From Desulfobulbaceae bacterium (GTDB lineage: Bacteria; Desulfobacterota; Desulfobulbia; Desulfobulbales; Desulfocapsaceae): 64,000 nucleotides of DNA. Position 1 is the first letter of the stretch. Each line of letters begins with the position of its first letter. The DNA lies in the NCBI GenBank assembly GCA_026988015.1, contig JALSMA010000075.1, positions 22,153 through 86,152 of the forward strand, given 5' to 3'. A program made the position numbers and the translations under genes. Under the pieces are notes generated by a model. That model was not told the DNA's origin, ran no database searches, and worked only from the letters and a program-made list of their open reading frames with translations. Below, piece after piece: positions 26,025-35,263 of the stretch.

Positions 26025-26678
26025 ATGACGTTGGTACTTTTTGATTTAGATAATACTTTGCTAACTGGTGACAGTGATCACGAGTGGGGAAATTTTCTTG
26101 TAAAAAAGGGACTAGTCGATGGCCCCTCCTACACTGCTGCCAATGATGCTTTTTATGAAAAATATAAGGCTGGATGTCTCGATATTTATGAATATTCTGC
26201 TTTTAGCTTTACCCCCCTCAGTCAACACAACATAGATGTGCTGCAGGCACTGCACAAGGAGTTCATGGAATCAGTTATTCAGCCGATGATTGGTGAAAAG
26301 GCAAAACAACTTGTTGAGAAACACCGCAGAAATGGTGACACCATGGTCGTTATTACGGCAACCAATAGTTTTGTTACCAAACCTATTGTGGAGCTATTTG
26401 GTATTGATAATCTAATAGCGACTGAGGTTCAGGTGGAAAACGGACGTTTTGTTAATGAGATTGACGGTATACCTTGCTATCAGGAGGGAAAGGTTGCGCG
26501 ACTTCAAGACTGGTTAAAAACCAATAGATTTCAGCTGGATAACAGTATGTTTTACAGTGATTCTATAAATGACTTGCCATTGCTTGAAATTGTATCATCT
26601 CCCATAGTCGTTGACCCTGATAACAAGCTAAAGGCAATTGCAATTCAGAGGGGATGGCCGATAATATCACTCCTCTAA
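26025..26678 (+). CDS. HAD-IB family phosphatase (SerB/HisN-like)
   Basis: The 217-aa protein is a HAD-superfamily hydrolase with all four motifs: LVLFDLDNTLL (nucleophile Asp and acid Asp near residues 6 and 8), VVITATNS (motif II Thr), a Lys in the middle region, and FYSDSINDLPLLE (motif IV acids). The helical cap after motif I is the C1 type of subfamily IB, which includes phosphoserine and histidinol-phosphate phosphatases. It could complete serine synthesis with SerC, but substrate cannot be decided from sequence. It stands as a single gene 174 bases before purB. Confidence 0.85.
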   Translation: MTLVLFDLDNTLLTGDSDHEWGNFLVKKGLVDGPSYTAANDAFYEKYKAGCLDIYEYSAFSFTPLSQHNIDVLQALHKEFMESVIQPMIGEKAKQLVEKHRRNGDTMVVITATNSFVTKPIVELFGIDNLIATEVQVENGRFVNEIDGIPCYQEGKVARLQDWLKTNRFQLDNSMFYSDSINDLPLLEIVSSPIVVDPDNKLKAIAIQRGWPIISLL

Positions 26679-26852
26679 CGGGAATATTTTCAATCCAATA
26701 CATTAGCAAGACCAAGTATCACCCTGGAAAATCGAATATTTGTCATGCCTGTCTGGTTTGTACTATCGGGCGCTGTTTTGTTTAATGTTCTGCTGTTTAA
26801 TGGTAAAACAGACTAATCCTACAATACTAACTAATTTCATCTGGAGAAATAA

Positions 26853-28298
26853 ATGAACAGAAATATATATCAGGAACCACTAGTAAGTCGATACACCAGT
26901 CTTCAGATGCAGGAGCTTTTCTCTGAAAAGACAAAATTTACCAATTGGCGAAAATGCTGGGTTGCATTGGCTGAGGCCCAACATGAACTCGGATTGACAG
27001 ATCTTGTTACTATGGAAATGATAGATGAGATGCGCGCTAATGTTGATAATATTAACTTTGAACTCGCAGCAGCCAAAGAAAAGGAAATTCGCCATGATGT
27101 GATGGCTCATGTTTATGAATTCGGGACAAAATGTCCTAAGGCAGAAGGGATTATTCACCTTGGTGCTACCTCGCAGTTCGTGGTATGCAATTCGGATCTG
27201 ATAGTTCAGAAACAGGCCCTGGATCTTGTGAGAAAAGCTGTTTTAAAAGTTGTATCCAATCTGGCGAAATTCTGCCTTGAGCATAAGAACCGCCCCACTC
27301 TCGGCTTCACCCACTATCAGCCCGCCCAGCCCACAACTGTTGGAAAAAGAAATACTTTATATATCCAGGATCTTGTGATGGATCTAGATTATATTGACTC
27401 CCTGTTTGATCAAATAAAGGCTCGAGGTGCTAAGGGAACGGTTGGTACGCAAGCCACCTTCGTGGAACTGTTCCACGGTGATAACGAAAAAGTGCGGGCA
27501 TTGGACGAGTTGGTTTCAAAAAAACTTGGCTTTGACACAGTGTTTCCCGTTACAGGTCAAACGTATCCAAGAAAATTAGACATGAAGCTTGCCGAAACCT
27601 TAGCAGGGCTTGGAGCTTCGGCTCATAAGTTTGCCGTGGATATGCGCTTGCTTTCTAACTTGAAAGTCCAGGAAGAACCCTTTGCCAAACATCAAACAGG
27701 CTCTTCTGCGATGGCCTATAAACGTAACCCGATGCGTTCTGAACGGATGACCGGATTGGCCAGGAAACTTATAGGGCTCCCTGCCGATTTTTCCGCAACA
27801 TTTGCAAACCAATGGTTTGAGAGAACGCTTGACGACTCTGCTATCAGGAGGATGGATATTCCTCAGGCTTTTCTCCTCACTGACGCGATACTCAAGCTAT
27901 ACATCAACATAACTAGCCAAATGGTCGTATTTCCAAAACAGATTGAGCGACATCTGCGCATGGAGCTACCCTTCATGTCAACGGAAAAGATTCTCATGGA
28001 AGCAGTTGAAAAAGGTGAAAGTCGCCAGGAAATGCATGAGGTTGTTAAGGAACATTCACTTGCAGCGGGAAGGATTGTCAAAGAAGAAGGACTAGACAAC
28101 GACCTCCTGGAAAGGCTCGCTGGCGACGACAGAATCCCCTTCTCACTCGAAGAACTTAACGAACTGATTGGAGATTACAGTCAATTTACAGGAAGAGCAG
28201 CCGCTCAGACTGATGAGTACATCAGGGAGGTTGTCGTACCTCTGCTTGCTCAAAGGGAACACCAGATGGGTGAAGTTGACTCCTCACTGTCTGTTTAG
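26853..28298 (+). CDS. purB: Adenylosuccinate lyase
   Basis: PurB cleaves SAICAR and adenylosuccinate in purine synthesis. The 481-aa protein belongs to the fumarase/aspartase superfamily: IHLGATSQFVVCNSDL, GFTHYQPAQPTTVGKR (catalytic His region), the signature loop GSSAMAYKRNPMRSER and a C-terminal cap with REVVVP. Its length and N-terminal RYTSLQMQELFSEK resemble the longer PurB form. GGAGA precedes the ATG. The DUF4911-miaB gene starts 28 bases after its stop, so the two are likely co-transcribed. Confidence 0.95.
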   Translation: MNRNIYQEPLVSRYTSLQMQELFSEKTKFTNWRKCWVALAEAQHELGLTDLVTMEMIDEMRANVDNINFELAAAKEKEIRHDVMAHVYEFGTKCPKAEGIIHLGATSQFVVCNSDLIVQKQALDLVRKAVLKVVSNLAKFCLEHKNRPTLGFTHYQPAQPTTVGKRNTLYIQDLVMDLDYIDSLFDQIKARGAKGTVGTQATFVELFHGDNEKVRALDELVSKKLGFDTVFPVTGQTYPRKLDMKLAETLAGLGASAHKFAVDMRLLSNLKVQEEPFAKHQTGSSAMAYKRNPMRSERMTGLARKLIGLPADFSATFANQWFERTLDDSAIRRMDIPQAFLLTDAILKLYINITSQMVVFPKQIERHLRMELPFMSTEKILMEAVEKGESRQEMHEVVKEHSLAAGRIVKEEGLDNDLLERLAGDDRIPFSLEELNELIGDYSQFTGRAAAQTDEYIREVVVPLLAQREHQMGEVDSSLSV

Positions 28299-28326
28299 CT
28301 CTCTTTTCAAGAAGAGTCAGAAAAAA

Positions 28327-29907
28327 ATGAAACTCAACCCCATATACCTGAGAATAGACCATCACAGGTATCATTATTTGAAATTTATCCTGGAGGCGTA
28401 CGGTGGGCTCTGTCTGCTTTCTACGGTTCCGGGCCACAAGGGGATCGTCAGTATTCGCTATCCTTCCGAGCAGGCGGATCTTCTATTTTCGATTCTTGCC
28501 GATGTTTCCAGTACCACAAAACTTCAAAATTTGCCGCAATCCTGGGTGGAGAGTAAAACCAATATGCAATCTAGATCCTTCTTTATTAAGACTTTCGGCT
28601 GTCAAATGAATGAGCGCGACTCTGAAATCATGGCTCAGCTCTTGTCCGAACATGGCTACATCGAAACTTCCGATTCTAACAGTTCTGATTTGATCATTCT
28701 CAACACTTGCTCCATTCGTGCAAAAGCCGAGCAGAAAGTGATGAGCTTGCTTGGTGTTCTGCGAAAACAGAAAAAGAAAAACCCTCAGTTAAAAATTTGT
28801 GTTGCGGGGTGCGTGGCCCAACAGGAAGGTCGACAGATCATTGAACGCATGCCTCACGTTGACCTCGTGGTTGGAACCCAGAACATCTATCAACTTGTAG
28901 AACTCTTAGAAAACTGCAGCAGAAACTCTGTGGTGACGAACCTCGACGACCGGTATGACATACCGGCATTTGTTCCAGCTGTGGCAGGTAGCGCCGATAG
29001 CCGTGACCCTGCAATGTTTAAAAAATTCCTCACCATTATGCAAGGGTGCAACAACTTCTGCACCTATTGCGTTGTCCCCTACACACGCGGCAGAGAAGTA
29101 TCTCGCAAAGTAAGGGATATAGTAGAAGAAGCTAAGGTTTTAGTTGACGTAGGCGTCCGGGAGATAACCCTGTTAGGGCAGAATGTAAATTCCTATGGTA
29201 AAACTAATATGGTTGCCTCTTCAAAACCTGACTATAGCTTTAGTGATTTGCTTCGGGAAGTTGCCGCAATACCCGGGCTTGATCGTCTACGTTTTACAAG
29301 TTCCAATCCGAACGACCTTTCAGATGAGTTGATGAGGTGTTTTGCAGATGTCCAAAAATTATGCCCACAGTTCCACCTACCTGTTCAGTCAGGATCCAAT
29401 AGAATCCTGACTCTTATGAACCGCAAATATACTCGCGAACTTTATCTTGATAAAGTTGCAGCCCTTCGGTTTTATTCTCCTAATATTGCAATCACTACAG
29501 ACATGATAATTGGTTTTCCAGGAGAAACTGACCAGGATTTTGAAGATACCATGTCGTTGCTCGAAGAGGTCAAGTTTCATGGCTCCTATTCTTTTAAATA
29601 CTCTGACCGCCCAGGAACCCGATCAACAGAACTTGAAGATAAAGTTGCTGAATCAGTGAAGGCCGAACGATTGCTCCGATTCCAGACAAGGCAGGATGAG
29701 ATTTGCCTCGAGCATAATCGTAACTACGTGGGAAAGGTATTGTCGGTGATGGTTGAAAAGGTTGAAGGGTGTACAATTGTCACGAGAGCTACCACCAATC
29801 ACCTGGTTCATATTGCTGATGTTACGTGTAAATATGTCCCAGGAGAAATACTTCTTGCGAAAATAGTTCGGGCGGGCCATCATTCTTTAAATGCTGAACC
29901 CGCCTGA
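28327..29907 (+). CDS. miaB: DUF4911 domain fused in frame to tRNA methylthiotransferase MiaB
   Basis: From the ATG at 28327 the 526-aa product has about 65 N-terminal residues resembling DUF4911 (IYLRIDHHRYHYLKFILEAY, then IVSIRYPSEQADLLFSIL). A complete MiaB follows from about residue 80. MiaB parts are FIKTFGCQMNERDSEIM, the UPF0004 Cys pair in LNTCSIR and CVAGCVAQQ, radical SAM CNNFCTYC, QSGSNRILTLMNRKYTR and a TRAM domain at the C terminus. MiaB adds the methylthio group to i6A37. An internal ATG at 28564 would give MiaB alone, but its nearest GGAG is 12 bases away. In related genomes, as I recall, DUF4911 is a separate small gene. Confidence 0.88.
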   Translation: MKLNPIYLRIDHHRYHYLKFILEAYGGLCLLSTVPGHKGIVSIRYPSEQADLLFSILADVSSTTKLQNLPQSWVESKTNMQSRSFFIKTFGCQMNERDSEIMAQLLSEHGYIETSDSNSSDLIILNTCSIRAKAEQKVMSLLGVLRKQKKKNPQLKICVAGCVAQQEGRQIIERMPHVDLVVGTQNIYQLVELLENCSRNSVVTNLDDRYDIPAFVPAVAGSADSRDPAMFKKFLTIMQGCNNFCTYCVVPYTRGREVSRKVRDIVEEAKVLVDVGVREITLLGQNVNSYGKTNMVASSKPDYSFSDLLREVAAIPGLDRLRFTSSNPNDLSDELMRCFADVQKLCPQFHLPVQSGSNRILTLMNRKYTRELYLDKVAALRFYSPNIAITTDMIIGFPGETDQDFEDTMSLLEEVKFHGSYSFKYSDRPGTRSTELEDKVAESVKAERLLRFQTRQDEICLEHNRNYVGKVLSVMVEKVEGCTIVTRATTNHLVHIADVTCKYVPGEILLAKIVRAGHHSLNAEPA

Positions 29908-29979
29908 CCCTCTGTCAACCCCAAAAAATTGACTGAGGGAATACAACCTGTAATTGTCACCATACTTTGATTACAGATT

Positions 29980-30045
29980 GGTGGCATCGAAAAAAACTCT
30001 TCCCCTGCTTCGTTGTTACAGTCTTTGTTTAATTGCGATGTACAT
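29980..30045. repeat. Dispersed intergenic repeat, family 2, copy 2
   Basis: Matches 19477-19562 through GTGGCATCG, CCCTGCTTCGTTGT and TTTAATTGCGATGT. It lies in the 238-base gap between the convergent miaB and parC genes. No gene is supported in this gap, and no clean stem with a T-run is visible, so termination of the two genes may use the repeat region or be factor-dependent. Confidence 0.55.
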
Positions 30046-30145
30046 GATAGTATTGCAAGATTAAAAAAAACATGCGCCAAGCTGTCATGAAGTCAGGAGA
30101 AAGTACAAAACATCTGTCAATAAACAAGCAAAAATCAGAACAGGG

Positions 30146-32149
30146 TTATGTTTTCTTGGAGGTCTTAGTGGAGATATCCATTCCTGGAAGTGCCAGGTTA
30201 ACCTTTTTTTCTTTCGGCTTCTTTCCGGTTGCATCAACCACGCGTCGAACAATTCTTGTGGAGACACGTTTCCCCTTCGCAGCTGGCCCTTTGACCAGGT
30301 AATCATCAAAGGATATCTCAACTACATTGGTTTTGGCGCGTGGAGAAGGCATAAGACTTGCTCTGGCACTCTTTTCCTCTCCCAGTGAGAGGAGGAGAAT
30401 TTTTGATTTTTTGTGTTCCCTAAAGAGTTTATATTCTTTATCAAGGATAAATTTAGGGGTGGCGAATCGTTTCACATAACACAGGTTTTCCCGCCCTTCC
30501 CTGTATACCATATTAAATATCATCCCTTTTTTCAGTTTACCAATCCAGCGGATATCGTGCCCGACAAAGAGTTTCTCTGTCACCTGCACAACCTTGTACT
30601 TCCCTGTCTCATAAATAAGCAGCAGGCGGTCGTACTCAGAGCAAGGAATAGAGAACTCACTGTCTCCATTATTTACCTTGATTTGGTGCCCAAGAAACCC
30701 ATCTTCTCTGTCATAACAGACGGTAAGGTTCGATAAGGCAACTTTACGAACACTGACTTCGGTGAATTCAGTTAATTCTGTAAGGCGTGGATATTCTTTG
30801 CCATATTTCTTCAACAGCCCATCAATATAACCAATAGTAAATCCTATCATATCTTTGAGGTGTTTTTCAATAGTACTGATTTCAGAACGAATTGCTTTTA
30901 TTTCTTTCTTCTGTTTATTGATATCATAACGAGAAATTCGTTTTATTCTTATTTCAAGTAACCTCTCAATATCTTCAGTTGTAACAGGACGTTTGAGTTC
31001 TTTTGTGAACCCCTCAAGTGCCTCATCAACACCTTTAACAATCGCCTTGTAGCTGGTTTTTTCTTCTATTGTCTTATAAATACGTTCTTCAATGAAAATC
31101 TGCTCCAGCAAGCGTGCATGGAGCCTGTTCTCAAGACGTCCCTTGTCTATTTCCAGTTCACGGGTAAGATCAGCAACAAGTTTCTCGGTGTTGTGATGTA
31201 TCACCTCTTCAACTGTAGAGGTCCTTGGTACTCCATTTTGAACCAGTGTCAGATTGGGGCTGATGGGTACTTCACAGTCAGTAAAGGCATAGAGTGCCTT
31301 AATGGTGTCCTTAGCGTAAATTCCACGGGCAAGCTTAATTTCAATTTCAACATTTTCAGCAGTATAGTCGTTGATAGAAATAATTTTTATTTTACCTGCC
31401 TTTGCGGCTTTTTCAACAGAATCAATGAGTGACTGGGTGGTGGTTGTATAGGGAATCTCATTGATAATAATGGTCTTTTCGTTGATGGCTTCCATTCTGG
31501 CCCGACAACGAATCTTTCCATTTCCATTGTTGTATTGAGACACATCGAGCATGCCTCCCTGTGGAAAATCAGGAAACAAGCAAAATTCTTCTTCACGTAG
31601 AATCTGTTTCTGAGCTTCAAGGAGTTCACAAAAATTATGGGGCATTATCTTTGTTGCCATTCCAACAGCAATACCATCTGCTCCCTGCAGAAGAAGAAGC
31701 GGGATTTTACACGGCAGGCTTACCGGTTCCTGCATTCGACCATCATAGGAATCAATGAATTCCGTGAGGTCCTTGTTAAACATGATCTCACGAGCGAGGG
31801 GTGACAGGCGGCATTCAATATAGCGTGGTGCAGAAGCAGAATCACCAGTGAATATATTACCGTAGTTTCCCTGGCGGTCAATAAGGTAGCCTTTATTCGC
31901 CAGATTTACCAGTGCCGCAAATATGGACTGATCGCCATGGGGATGCAGTTTCATGGTGGCACCAACCACGTTGGCGACTTTATGAAACCGTCCGTCGTCC
32001 ATATTATGCAGGGTTTGCAAAATACGACGTTGTACCGGTTTCAAACCATCATTGATGTCAGGAATGGCACGCTCTTTTATGACATAGGAGGTGTATTCAA
32101 GAAAATTATACTCAAAAAACTGCCGTAATTTACCGTGCTGTGAGTCCAC
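30146..32149 (-). CDS. parC: DNA topoisomerase IV subunit A (short type)
   Basis: ParC breaks and rejoins DNA in the type IIA topoisomerase that decatenates chromosomes. The 667-aa protein opens with YTSYVIKERAIPDINDGLKPVQRRIL and KVANVVGATMKLHPHGD, then SAPRYIECRLSPLA with catalytic Tyr110, followed by a coiled-coil region and an incomplete C-terminal propeller. It is shorter than E. coli ParC (752 aa), and the last 60 residues are Lys-rich. The start is probably GTG at 32149, since the only upstream in-frame stop is the parE stop itself and no ATG intervenes; translation is probably coupled to parE. Confidence 0.9.
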   Translation of the reverse strand: MDSQHGKLRQFFEYNFLEYTSYVIKERAIPDINDGLKPVQRRILQTLHNMDDGRFHKVANVVGATMKLHPHGDQSIFAALVNLANKGYLIDRQGNYGNIFTGDSASAPRYIECRLSPLAREIMFNKDLTEFIDSYDGRMQEPVSLPCKIPLLLLQGADGIAVGMATKIMPHNFCELLEAQKQILREEEFCLFPDFPQGGMLDVSQYNNGNGKIRCRARMEAINEKTIIINEIPYTTTTQSLIDSVEKAAKAGKIKIISINDYTAENVEIEIKLARGIYAKDTIKALYAFTDCEVPISPNLTLVQNGVPRTSTVEEVIHHNTEKLVADLTRELEIDKGRLENRLHARLLEQIFIEERIYKTIEEKTSYKAIVKGVDEALEGFTKELKRPVTTEDIERLLEIRIKRISRYDINKQKKEIKAIRSEISTIEKHLKDMIGFTIGYIDGLLKKYGKEYPRLTELTEFTEVSVRKVALSNLTVCYDREDGFLGHQIKVNNGDSEFSIPCSEYDRLLLIYETGKYKVVQVTEKLFVGHDIRWIGKLKKGMIFNMVYREGRENLCYVKRFATPKFILDKEYKLFREHKKSKILLLSLGEEKSARASLMPSPRAKTNVVEISFDDYLVKGPAAKGKRVSTRIVRRVVDATGKKPKEKKVNLALPGMDISTKTSKKT

Positions 32150-32181
32150 TTGATGAATGTTATCGTAAATTTTTTATAATT

Positions 32182-34008
32182 CTAGAGGAGGTTTTCCATG
32201 ATATAGGCTTTTCGTTCCGGAGTATTTTTGCCCATATAAAACGACAAAACATCTGTCATTTCACTCACCGACCCCATATCAATCTGTTTCAGTATTATTT
32301 CAGGACCAATAAACTGTTTGAACTCCTTGGGTGATATCTCCCCAAGCCCCTTAAATCTTGTGGTTTCCACATTCTTTTTAACCTTACCCTTTCCCTGGAG
32401 CTTCCTGGTTACACGATCTTTTTCTTTCTCACTATAGCAGTAATGGGTCTCTTTCTTGTTACGAACTCGAAAAATCGGGGTCTCCAGGATATACACATGA
32501 CCAAGCTTTACCAGCGGTTCAAAGTAGTGAAGAAAAAAAGTGAGCAGCAGGTTTCTAATATGAAGACCATCCACATCAGCATCAGTTGCCAAAATAACCT
32601 TATCATAACGGAGTTCAGTGATTGACTCTTCAATATTCAGGGCACGCATGAGTGAGTACATCTCTTCGTTTTTGTAAAGAAGAGCCAGTTTCTGGCCAAG
32701 AACATTCATGGGTTTTCCTTTCAATGAAAAGACAGCCTGGGTCAGCGGGTCGCGGGAGGAGACAATAGAACCGGCAGCAGATTGTCCCTCGGTGATAAAG
32801 ATCATGTTCTCTTTCCCCTCAGGGGATGGTTTATTGCGACTGGGGTGATGTTTACAATCTTTTAGCTGGGGTATCTTAAGGGCAACCTTTCTGGCCTTTG
32901 CCTTGGCTTCTTTACGTACACTTTGCAGTTCTTTGCGTACCTTCTGGTTTCGCTGGACTTTTTCAAGGAGTCTGTCTGCAAGATCAGAATCTTTATACAG
33001 AGCACTGGAAACGCAATCTTTTACTTTATTGACAATCCAGGCCCGGATGTCAGTGTTACCAAGTTTATTTTTGGTCTGAGATTCGAAAACAGGCTCTACA
33101 ATCTTCACTGCGAGGGTTCCCACAATGCCATCACGTACATCATTACCAGTAAACTTCTTATTGGAGAACTCATTAACACCTTTCAAGATACCTTCACGAA
33201 AGGCCGACAGATGGGTTCCCCCTTCACTGGTATAAGTTCCGTTTACAAAACTATAGTAGGTATCGCTATATCCTTCACTGTGTGAAAAGGCAAATTCCAA
33301 AGTCGAGTCCTGATAGTAAATAGGGTCATAGATTCCCTGACCGCCAAGCTCTTTATCCAGCAAATCAAGCAGTCCGTTGTTTGAGTGATAGCATGTTTTA
33401 TCAAGGTAAATTTTGAGACCAGCATTAAGGTAAGCGTATCTCCAGAGTCTCTTATCCACAAACTCAAGGTCAAACTTGAAATCAGCAAAAAGTTCTGAAT
33501 CTGGTAAAAATTCAATGAGTGTTCCGTTCACCTCTTTGGTTTTTCCTTTTGTCTCCTTTTCAAGTTTACCACCTGAAAAAACAGCAGAGGCAAATTTACC
33601 ATCACGAAAAGCCGTTACTTGAAAAAACTCCGACATCGCATTGACAGCCTTTGTCCCGACACCGTTGAGGCCGACTGAAAATTGAAAAACATCGGTTGAG
33701 TACTTGGCGCCTGTGTTTATCCTTGAAACACAGTCTACAATTTTTCCGAGGGGAATCCCACGTCCGTAATCCCGAACCCGCACAAGACCTTCCTCAGAAA
33801 TGTTTATATCAACCTTTTTTCCTGCTCCCATAATAAATTCATCGACGGCATTATCGATAACTTCTTTGAGTAGAATGTAAATACCATCATCAGGATGTGT
33901 ACCAGATCCGAGGCGACCGATGTACATACCGGGTCGCTTTCGAATATGTTCAAGGGAGCTGAGGGTTTTTACTTTACTTTCGTCGTAAACGGGTGCTTTT
34001 GGCGGCAT
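32182..34008 (-). CDS. parE: DNA topoisomerase IV subunit B
   Basis: ParE is the ATPase subunit. The 608-aa protein has the GHKL ATP site (RKRPGMYIGR, EVIDNAVDEF, VRDYGRGIPLG, GLNGVGTKAVNAMS), the transducer domain, and the TOPRIM domain with ITEGQSAAGSI, FSLKGKPMNVLGQK and ATDADVDGLHIRNLLLTFF. The first TOPRIM motif is EGQSA rather than EGDSA. With the AVFSLKGKP context this resembles the ParE branch I associate with Bacteroidota more than enteric ParE. A good promoter lies 55-80 bases upstream. parC follows after 32 bases. Confidence 0.92.
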   Translation of the reverse strand: MPPKAPVYDESKVKTLSSLEHIRKRPGMYIGRLGSGTHPDDGIYILLKEVIDNAVDEFIMGAGKKVDINISEEGLVRVRDYGRGIPLGKIVDCVSRINTGAKYSTDVFQFSVGLNGVGTKAVNAMSEFFQVTAFRDGKFASAVFSGGKLEKETKGKTKEVNGTLIEFLPDSELFADFKFDLEFVDKRLWRYAYLNAGLKIYLDKTCYHSNNGLLDLLDKELGGQGIYDPIYYQDSTLEFAFSHSEGYSDTYYSFVNGTYTSEGGTHLSAFREGILKGVNEFSNKKFTGNDVRDGIVGTLAVKIVEPVFESQTKNKLGNTDIRAWIVNKVKDCVSSALYKDSDLADRLLEKVQRNQKVRKELQSVRKEAKAKARKVALKIPQLKDCKHHPSRNKPSPEGKENMIFITEGQSAAGSIVSSRDPLTQAVFSLKGKPMNVLGQKLALLYKNEEMYSLMRALNIEESITELRYDKVILATDADVDGLHIRNLLLTFFLHYFEPLVKLGHVYILETPIFRVRNKKETHYCYSEKEKDRVTRKLQGKGKVKKNVETTRFKGLGEISPKEFKQFIGPEIILKQIDMGSVSEMTDVLSFYMGKNTPERKAYIMENLL

Positions 34009-34062
34009 GTTAAGAGGGCTGCATGGGGGTTACTCTGATTATTAATATGATGAGATGTTGCA

Positions 34063-34091
34063 ATAGTATTGCATTTTACTATATTTGGCAA
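34063..34091 (-). promoter_or_regulatory. Sigma70-type promoter of parE-parC
   Basis: On the minus strand TTGCCA (34091-34086) and TACTAT (34068-34063) are separated by 17 bases. The expected start is near 34056, about 48 bases before the parE ATG. It lies in the 166-base region between the divergent parE and thiD genes. Confidence 0.6.
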
Positions 34092-34174
34092 TAGACGGAA
34101 TACGGTGGACACAAGAATTAGCACATTGCCTCGAAGCCACAACGGATTCGGGATTATTATATTAAGAGGATTCC

Positions 34175-34990
34175 TTGGTTTTACACCCTACCCTGCTCAG
34201 CATAGCCGGCTCCGATCCCTGTGGAGGAGCTGGTATCCAGGCAGATTTAAAAACAGTAACCTCAATCGGTGTCTATGGTGCTGCAGCAATAACCTGTATC
34301 ACGGTCCAGAACTCCCATGGAGTCACAAGCATAACCCCTCTGAACAATGAACTGGTAGCGGCTCAAATCCTTGCTGTACTGGTCGACCACAATGTCACTC
34401 ACATAAAGATTGGAATGACGGGCAGCCCTGAGATTATCCAGACACTGGACGCAGCCCTCTCTCATTTTGAGGGGGAAATAATTTATGATCCTGTTCTGGC
34501 ATCCACCACTGGAGACTCCCTGGTGCAGGGAAATGTGTTGGAAACGTTAAATACAGGATTATTATTCAAGGTTTCGGTCCTTACTCCAAACATTTCTGAA
34601 CTCGCGGCAATAAGTCACGAAAACATAAACTCTGTAAAAGGTGCATTGCTTAGTGCCGAAAAGATCTTAAAAAAATATCCACAAATGAGGGCGGTGGTTG
34701 TAAAGGGAGGACACCTTGGTGAGGGCAGTTCTGAATTAACGGATTATCTTGTACAACCAGGCAACGCCCACTGTGAATCCAGGAGGAAACGCTACAACAA
34801 TCAGCATCTCCATGGTACGGGGTGTACATTTTCATCGGCTCTGGCAGCATACCTGTGCCTCAATAACAGCATGGAGATGGCTTTTTTTAAGGCCGGTAGA
34901 TATATGGATGCTCTGATACAGGCAGGTACTGGAGTGTCTGTATCGCAAAACAGTGTTAACGGACCAATGTTTCATGCAAAAACACCTTAA
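34175..34990 (+). CDS. thiD: Hydroxymethylpyrimidine/phosphomethylpyrimidine kinase
   Basis: ThiD phosphorylates HMP and HMP-P to HMP-PP for thiamine synthesis. The 271-aa ribokinase-fold protein has LLSIAGSDPCGGAGIQADLKT, the DPVLASTTGDSLV segment, VVVKGGHLG and the anion-hole motif LHGTGCTFSSALAAYL. The start is probably TTG at 34175, preceded by AGAGGA; there is no upstream in-frame ATG at a suitable distance. I see no TPP riboswitch in the 166 bases before it. It is a single gene here, not part of a thi operon. Confidence 0.93.
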   Translation: MVLHPTLLSIAGSDPCGGAGIQADLKTVTSIGVYGAAAITCITVQNSHGVTSITPLNNELVAAQILAVLVDHNVTHIKIGMTGSPEIIQTLDAALSHFEGEIIYDPVLASTTGDSLVQGNVLETLNTGLLFKVSVLTPNISELAAISHENINSVKGALLSAEKILKKYPQMRAVVVKGGHLGEGSSELTDYLVQPGNAHCESRRKRYNNQHLHGTGCTFSSALAAYLCLNNSMEMAFFKAGRYMDALIQAGTGVSVSQNSVNGPMFHAKTP

Positions 34991-35041
34991 CGCCTTCACT
35001 CGTCGCCAGTTTTTTCTCTACCCCATTTTCCCGTGACAGTA

Positions 35042-35263
35042 TCAGACCGTCATTCGTATTCTTTCACAGTCCGGACAGATCCAGGTCGGACCGTTGGACA
35101 TCCCCCAGGTGTTTTCCTTGAAGCATTCTTCACAGATCATGAAGCCGCACGGGCAGCTGAGACAGTAAGGAAGTTCTTTTTTGCAGCAATGACACACATA
35201 CTTACCGAGTTTACGGTGCCGGTATGATTTCTTTTTGTCTTTTTTATCTGTATTGTCACTCAT
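35042..35263 (-). CDS. Small cysteine-rich zinc-ribbon protein
   Basis: I do not recognise this 73-aa protein. A basic N terminus (DKKDKKKSYRHRK) is followed by ten Cys arranged as CHCC, CLSCPC, CEEC and CPDC, suggesting two zinc sites. The ATG at 35263 overlaps the cutA stop by four bases (ATGA), so the gene is translationally coupled to cutA. A role in metal handling is only a guess from that neighbour. Confidence 0.7.
   Translation of the reverse strand: MSDNTDKKDKKKSYRHRKLGKYVCHCCKKELPYCLSCPCGFMICEECFKENTWGMSNGPTWICPDCERIRMTV

Noticed and set aside
30072..30302. Plus-strand frame after the family 2 repeat
   Set aside because: It runs into the 3' end of parC on the other strand and encodes nothing recognisable.
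34009..34174. TPP riboswitch upstream of thiD
   Set aside because: No CUGAGA-type thi box or matching stems could be found in the 166 bases.
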